Source: Stercorarius parasiticus
Taxonomy: Eukaryota; Chordata; Aves; Charadriiformes; Stercorariidae
DNA length: 64,000 nucleotides
Direction of reading: 5' to 3'
Assembly: GCA_013396915.1 (NCBI GenBank)
Contig: VWZL01003479.1
Span: 62,001-126,000 of the forward strand
Below, one piece after another: positions 58,712-64,000 of the stretch. Under the pieces are notes generated by a model, which was given only the letters and a program-made list of their open reading frames with translations, ran no database searches and was not told where the DNA came from. Positions within the stretch are counted from its first letter, which is position 1, and every line of letters starts with the position of its first letter. Both the position numbers and the translations under genes were made by a program.

Positions 58712-61485
58712 TGGTTCAACCTAGTGCTTGAAGGGACAGTTATCAAAGAACAGAGATGAATTTTCAAGGTGCTGGAAAAATTAGAAGTCACAAGGAGGAC
58801 AGAAACACAGTATGAGCCAGTCTGTCACAAGAGATGTTACACTTTATTTAAGGAAATATGCAGTGCAATGAAGAGGATTCCTGTTTGGGTTGTGAATACC
58901 TAGCAAGCTCCTGTTTGGGTTGTGAATACCTACCAAGTTACTCTTAATGATAGCTCCATGGGAAAGAAAAAGATGTCTTTGCAAACACAGTTTTGAAACA
59001 AGTTTTAGTTTTCAGGCACTGTGGTAACTTAAGTCATAAGATGTAGGAGATATTAAGAGAAGTTATTTTTCTCTTCACTTCCTCTTCTATACCTTGGGAG
59101 AGTCACCTTCTCTGTAAAGTTCGAATGCACTAGGATAAACAGAATATACAGGTCTCTACAAATTCAATTCAAAGCATATTTCTAAAAGGTCAAACAGCAA
59201 CTGTGCTTTTAAGTTTTCTAACCACTAAAATCCTAATTCAAAACACCAAGAACTCAGTTGGACTCCTTCCATTTATGTCAATGAATTTGTGACCAAGCTT
59301 TAATTTAAATAAATTGAAGTACTTCCTTATGCCCCAGAGCATCATCTAATTTGAGATGCACTTTCTGGAGAAGGATGTACTCACCTTCCTCTGAATTGTC
59401 AAGTGTTAACTGTTTCTAGGATCAGATCCAATGGCTCAATTGCATAATGCGTTGTTGCAAATCCTGATTCAAATCCTAAGGCTTTTTCAAGTCTCAAGTT
59501 TGATAGAATAATTGCAACTGATCTTCTTTTCCGTACATACAACTAGAACATACACACCCACATCTTCAAGAAAAGATGTTGGAACTTCATGTATAATATT
59601 TCTTGTAAACAAACAAAAGTCAAACTGTGTATAAATATATATATATCACACATGCACATGCGTGAATTTTACCTTTCTCTGTCTGTGCTTGAAAACCTTG
59701 TTCATATCTTTCTAGTTTTGCAGGAATGTGGTCTGTATGGCAAATGACATACTGTATGCATTGTCCATAAAACGTAGGTCAGACTCCTACTTACAATACA
59801 TTAACTGCATTGCAGGGTACATATGAATAAATAGTACAGTAATTACATTGACAGAGTAAGATAATGCTTTTTTACTAGCACTGCTAATCATCACATTAGT
59901 ATGACTGGATTCAGGAATTAGTCTAACCATTTGTTATTGCAATTAATTGCATTAATTTGCAATACAAAATCATGTGCTGCCTCTAATAATGATTAGCTAC
60001 TGAGGGTGTATTTTGGTAAGAAGTTCTTCGGCAAGAAAAATTCAGTAGAAAGGCCCATTCCATTAAGAGAAAATTTTTAACACAGTTTCTGCTAGCCACT
60101 TGAAATGCATATTTTTAACAACATGCACACAGAGGAACAGTCTTAATAACTAGCAGCATAGCTATCAAATTCTTCCTCTATCAATTGACCATTACATATG
60201 AAATCTAAACTTTCACTTCACATTCTATTTTACTCAAAGATGCAACAAAAAAACCCACTCAGGTAATATAATCTGTTTGATGTTATTAATTTTCTCTGAC
60301 AAGCTTAAGGGAAAGCTGTGTTGTCAGTGGAAATCTCCATCCAGGAGATTCTTAGATTCTGTCTCTCTGCAACTACTCTAATGCTTCAGAAAACTAAATT
60401 TCAACTATTTTTGAGACCACTACAGTAGATAAAGCCATGCAGCACCAAAACCTGAAATTTATGCGTATTCCTAGCAACATTTGCTGTTGTCACATTGCAC
60501 TAATAATCTCTTCATGCTTTGCACTGAAAAGCAATATCAAAACATCAGTGCAATATGTCAATACTTATATCTAACCTTGGAAATCACCATCTAATCTTAT
60601 AAAATAGCTCCTTTGGTAGGTTTTTTAATCCAACACAGATGACAAAAGCTCTCTATGACACATCACGTCTCCATAGGGATCAGCCAGGTCTCTTAGGCAT
60701 AAGTGCTCACTCACTGACATAACCATACATGAGTTATGACAGCTCTACATTTATGCCAAAATAAGAATACTAGAAATATTTCATGGTAGAAGGATGTAAT
60801 CCATGATATTATGGAGGAAATATACAAGTGAAATAGCCATTAACTTGTTCAGTTATCTGTGAGACTGTCTGAGTAGAACAAGTTTCTTCAGTATGTTGTT
60901 TCAGCAATCCCCTAAAGAAGAAGCAGACCCCCCTTCTCCAGGGGACTACTCCTTGCTAGCTGTGATATCTGCTCCTTCCCATTATCTAGAAGGCTTCATG
61001 TCTCACACACAAACTTATTTTTTAAATTTTGTCAATTACTAACCACACAAACTATTTGTATATATGTGTACACTCTGAGAAATAAATTTCAAAATACAGC
61101 CCTGAGCACTTCACAGATACTTTCAGACTTGTAAAATAGAGAATTGCTTCATCTATCAACACCTCTCACAAGCTCTCCATCCTCATACTCTCAGGGAACT
61201 TCTCCTGTAACAGCGTTGGTGTTTGAATGCTTGAAAAAAATGATAATAGGGTAGTATTAGAGGAGATGAGGAAAAGATACTGCTATAGCTGAAACTGCTC
61301 AGTTTTACCCTTGATTTACATCAGCCTGCATGAGAAAGGATGACATAATCTGGTTCTAGAAATAAATGTCCCTGCTTATAGAATGAATTCTTACTCAGCA
61401 TTAGTCAAGGGAGCACAATTTCCTACATCACACTGTTCAGGTATCTTGTTTGCTTTGTACTTTTTACTCCAGTGGAAAAAGTCCT
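58712..61485. other. Non-coding stretch
   Basis: Low-GC DNA with no recognised gene. It contains the 30-base duplication at 58879-58938, a TA/CA-rich patch at 59630-59670 and otherwise nothing notable. No open frame reaches 60 codons between 58.7 and 61.4 kb, which is unusually barren even for this window. Confidence 0.5.
58879..58938 (+). repeat. 30-base tandem duplication
   Basis: Two adjacent 30-base copies starting TCCTGTTTGGGTTGTGAATA (58879-58908 and 58909-58938). They differ only near their ends (TAGCAAGC versus TACCAAGT). The near identity suggests a recent event. Confidence 0.95.
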
Positions 61486-61745
61486 TGTCTGTTATTACCA
61501 GTTTGCCACTTTTGCTTATTGTGGGGGTACGCTTTCTTTGACCTTCCTTTTCTGACTGAGATACCTGTGGAAGCCCTTCTTATTATTCTTTGCATGCCTT
61601 ACCAAGTTCAGCTCCATCTGCACCTTGGTCTTCCTGACCCCATCCCTACACAACCAGGCAGCGTCTCTATACTCTTGCTAGGATACCTGTTCCTGCTTCC
61701 ACTGCCTTTGCATTTCCTTCTTGCCCTTTAATTTGCTATGGGTCA
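61486..61745 (-). mobile_element. CR1 LINE, internal fragment without 3' tail
   Basis: Minus-strand CR1 sequence closely similar to 41335-41600, the ORF2 linker between endonuclease and reverse transcriptase ('cagtttgccacttttgct', 'gggggtacgctttctttgacc', 'ccccatccctacacaacc', 'cctgcttccactgcc'). It lacks the 3' UTR and octamer tail as well as the 5' part, so it is a remnant bounded by deletions or rearrangement, not a simple truncated insertion. Small deletions break its frame. Confidence 0.93.
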
Positions 61746-64000
61746 GGAAATTGCTAAGTTGATACAACCAAAGGCGGTAAAGATAACGCTCATGTATCTG
61801 AACTGTCTAACAGAATCCTATCTGAACCCAATAACATAAAGTATATTTTGTAGTGCTTTGTCTCCTGGGAAGACCCATCAAAGCACAACATGCCTATATC
61901 AAACAAAGTTATTTTTACCCTTCATTAAGGCTTGCCACAGCAGTTCTCAGAGTCTTTCTTCTCCTCTGTCAAATTCTTTTTCACACACACATGCACACAG
62001 ACAAACAGAATTCTGCCTTTGCATAGGGCTGATAACTGATAATAAAGTAAACTTTAGTCCTAGTTTAACAGCCCATGCCAGAATGCAAGGCAAGCACACT
62101 AATAGACTTTCCTAGCATGAAATTGTCTCACCATATTCATTCTTTCTGCATTTCCCATATCAAGGGGTAATCACCTTCCTCACACACTTACACCCTCTTC
62201 CCAAGCATTTCATAATGGACGGGATGTTACTCAAGTCTTGGAGGTGAAATTAGCAATGAAGGACGAAATTCATCAGGAGTATCATCAGAGAACAGTGTGA
62301 TGTTGATGAGAAATGTTGATCTCTCTTTTTAAAGGGAGCATGTGACACTAATAAATCCATTAAATAGAGAAAGCTTATGCTTTTCTAGAAGTTCTATTTC
62401 GTTTTTAACATTCACTTTTGTGGTGTAAAAAAAATTCTCTTTTTTCACAAAATCAAGAACTACCACAAATATTTACGATGTCTGGCAGAATCTTGACTGA
62501 TCTTAGCAATATGAAATATGTTTGCTAGATAGCAGAAATAAATTGGAAAAAGAAATAGCCTGAAAGCAGTATTTTTACTTACGTCTGAGATGGGCCATAT
62601 ATTCCTTCTGTTAGCTTCCTAATGACAGACAAATTCAAGGGGAAGTTTACCTTTGGATGCTCAAGAAAGATCCTGACATGATGGAACTGATTTTCTTTTG
62701 CAGATACTCCTCCTAATTCCTTTCCCCCAGGGATAAACTACACATAGTCTTTGTTCAGATTTTTTTCCAGATCACACAATATCCATGGGCTCTAAAACAC
62801 CATTAAACTATTCAAAGTGGAAGATCTTCAAAGAATCAGTTGAAAGTTTTTGCCACAGGGAATTTGGGGTGTACAAGTGGGGATATAAAAAAGGATATTT
62901 TTCATCAAGTGCATTCCACAAAGCGCAAAACAGAGCTTCAAATGTATAAACAACTTATTAAAAGCAAAGCATTTAAAATTTCTGTATAACCTTCACCACA
63001 CTGTTACATGGACTGGTAATGTTAATTGATCAGATTAACAAAGAACACGGATCTCAACATGTTCAATCCAAGAGGACCAGAAAGAGGAATTTGGATATAA
63101 ATGTACTTTACAAAACTAATTAACAGTTTTTTAAAATCAAAATTGGTTTTCCTCAGTTGCATATTGTATTTTCACGTTGCATACATCTAGGAAGTTTCAA
63201 CATCCAGGAATAACTCTTGTCATACATTAAAAAAACTTAAAGACATTCTGAATCCCTTTCATAATGAAAACAGATCCTGTGCTGTGCTCTATACCTATCC
63301 ACGACAGATTAACCTTAGAATCACTGATGCATTTTTGAGACCTGAAAAACTGCAAGAGAATAATAAAAGTTACTATAACATAACCCATGGAATGCTAGAA
63401 ATTTTCATACTTGGATATCCAAAGCTGGCTATATAGACAGGTACAGATAACACCTTCTCACTTCACCTACACTACAAGCCAGACAAACGTAAGCCAGCTC
63501 TACTCAGATGATTGCAGCCATGTTGAAACAGTGCTGTGCCCATGCAGACACCCATGCTGAGAGTCAAGTTATATTAATTTCAGCTCAGCGTTGTAATGAC
63601 ACAACAGGCTAGACCTACCTTGTTTCCAGCAGGGGAAGATTATGGAAGATTAATGTTTTTTGAGGAAGATTGCTTATGCTGTGTTCTCCTCCAGGTACTC
63701 TCAGTTTGCAAAGATTGGTGGCTCCTGGGCTTAGCACACCGTTTTGTGAAGACGATTCTCAGATACCCCATTTTCTCCTTTTTACAGAGAATCTTGTTAA
63801 TTCCAGTAAACCCAAGGTATTGAAGACCTTAGTATCTCTGCTTCTCAATCTCTGTTCTCTAGTCTCAGCCTAGTTCACTCTTTTTGGCTGGATTCACCTC
63901 ACTTCGTGCATCAAAAAGATAGCTGTTTAATCCAAGTACTCTTTTCAACCCCAACGGTCTTTCCACAGGATGGCATAACCCTTCTGAAATAGCTTTCTGA
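61746..64000. other. Non-coding stretch to the window end
   Basis: Low-GC sequence with short CA-rich wording (61983-62005) and no recognised gene, transposon or RNA gene. Overlapping plus-strand frames at 63596-63873 (75 and 67 codons) have no recognisable content. Confidence 0.5.

Overview
The window looks like bird nuclear DNA, AT-rich and without any intact protein-coding gene that I can recognise. Three things point to a bird. There are at least twelve copies of a CR1-type LINE, recognisable by the ATTCTRTGA octamer tail and the 'ggttggaagggacc' block next to it. There are five LTRs of endogenous-retrovirus type, with ends and internal blocks I recognise from birds. There is one decayed single-exon RING-finger gene of the TOPORS-like kind, which I recall as multicopy in songbirds. 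A passerine is therefore my best guess, but this rests on recalled family knowledge and not on a search.

Layout. Positions 1-5600 hold a short CR1 tail, the RING/TOPORS-like pseudogene (2391-2992) with an A/G-rich tail, and another CR1 tail. Positions 8064-8573 are a 5'-truncated CR1. A long quiet stretch follows to 16.7 kb, where there is a CR1 end. The 18.6-22 kb block is repeat-dense: LTR, CR1, partial LTR, CR1. Positions 22-32.4 kb are nearly empty of recognisable features. After a CR1 at 32.4 kb and a decayed LTR near 36 kb, 38.6-42.9 kb is almost wall-to-wall mobile DNA: a 0.9 kb CR1 with a 258-codon open fragment, a 2.4 kb CR1 spanning endonuclease to 3' tail, and an LTR. A small CR1 lies at 47.2 kb and the best-preserved solo LTR at 49.7-50.4 kb. 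A plus-strand CR1 that lost its reverse-transcriptase core lies at 57.7-58.7 kb, and an internal CR1 scrap at 61.5 kb. The remainder is unremarkable low-GC sequence with short simple repeats and three small tandem duplications (period 25 or 30 bases).

There is no operon-like organisation. The window reads as a gene desert or the inside of a large intron. All five LTRs and eight of the twelve clear CR1 copies lie on the minus strand, which would fit an intron of a plus-strand gene but does not prove it. One exon-like segment (44201-44390) has good splice-like borders and an open frame but no recognised homology. I did not find a new biological system; the most informative items are the RING pseudogene, the core-deleted CR1 and the LTR target-site duplications.
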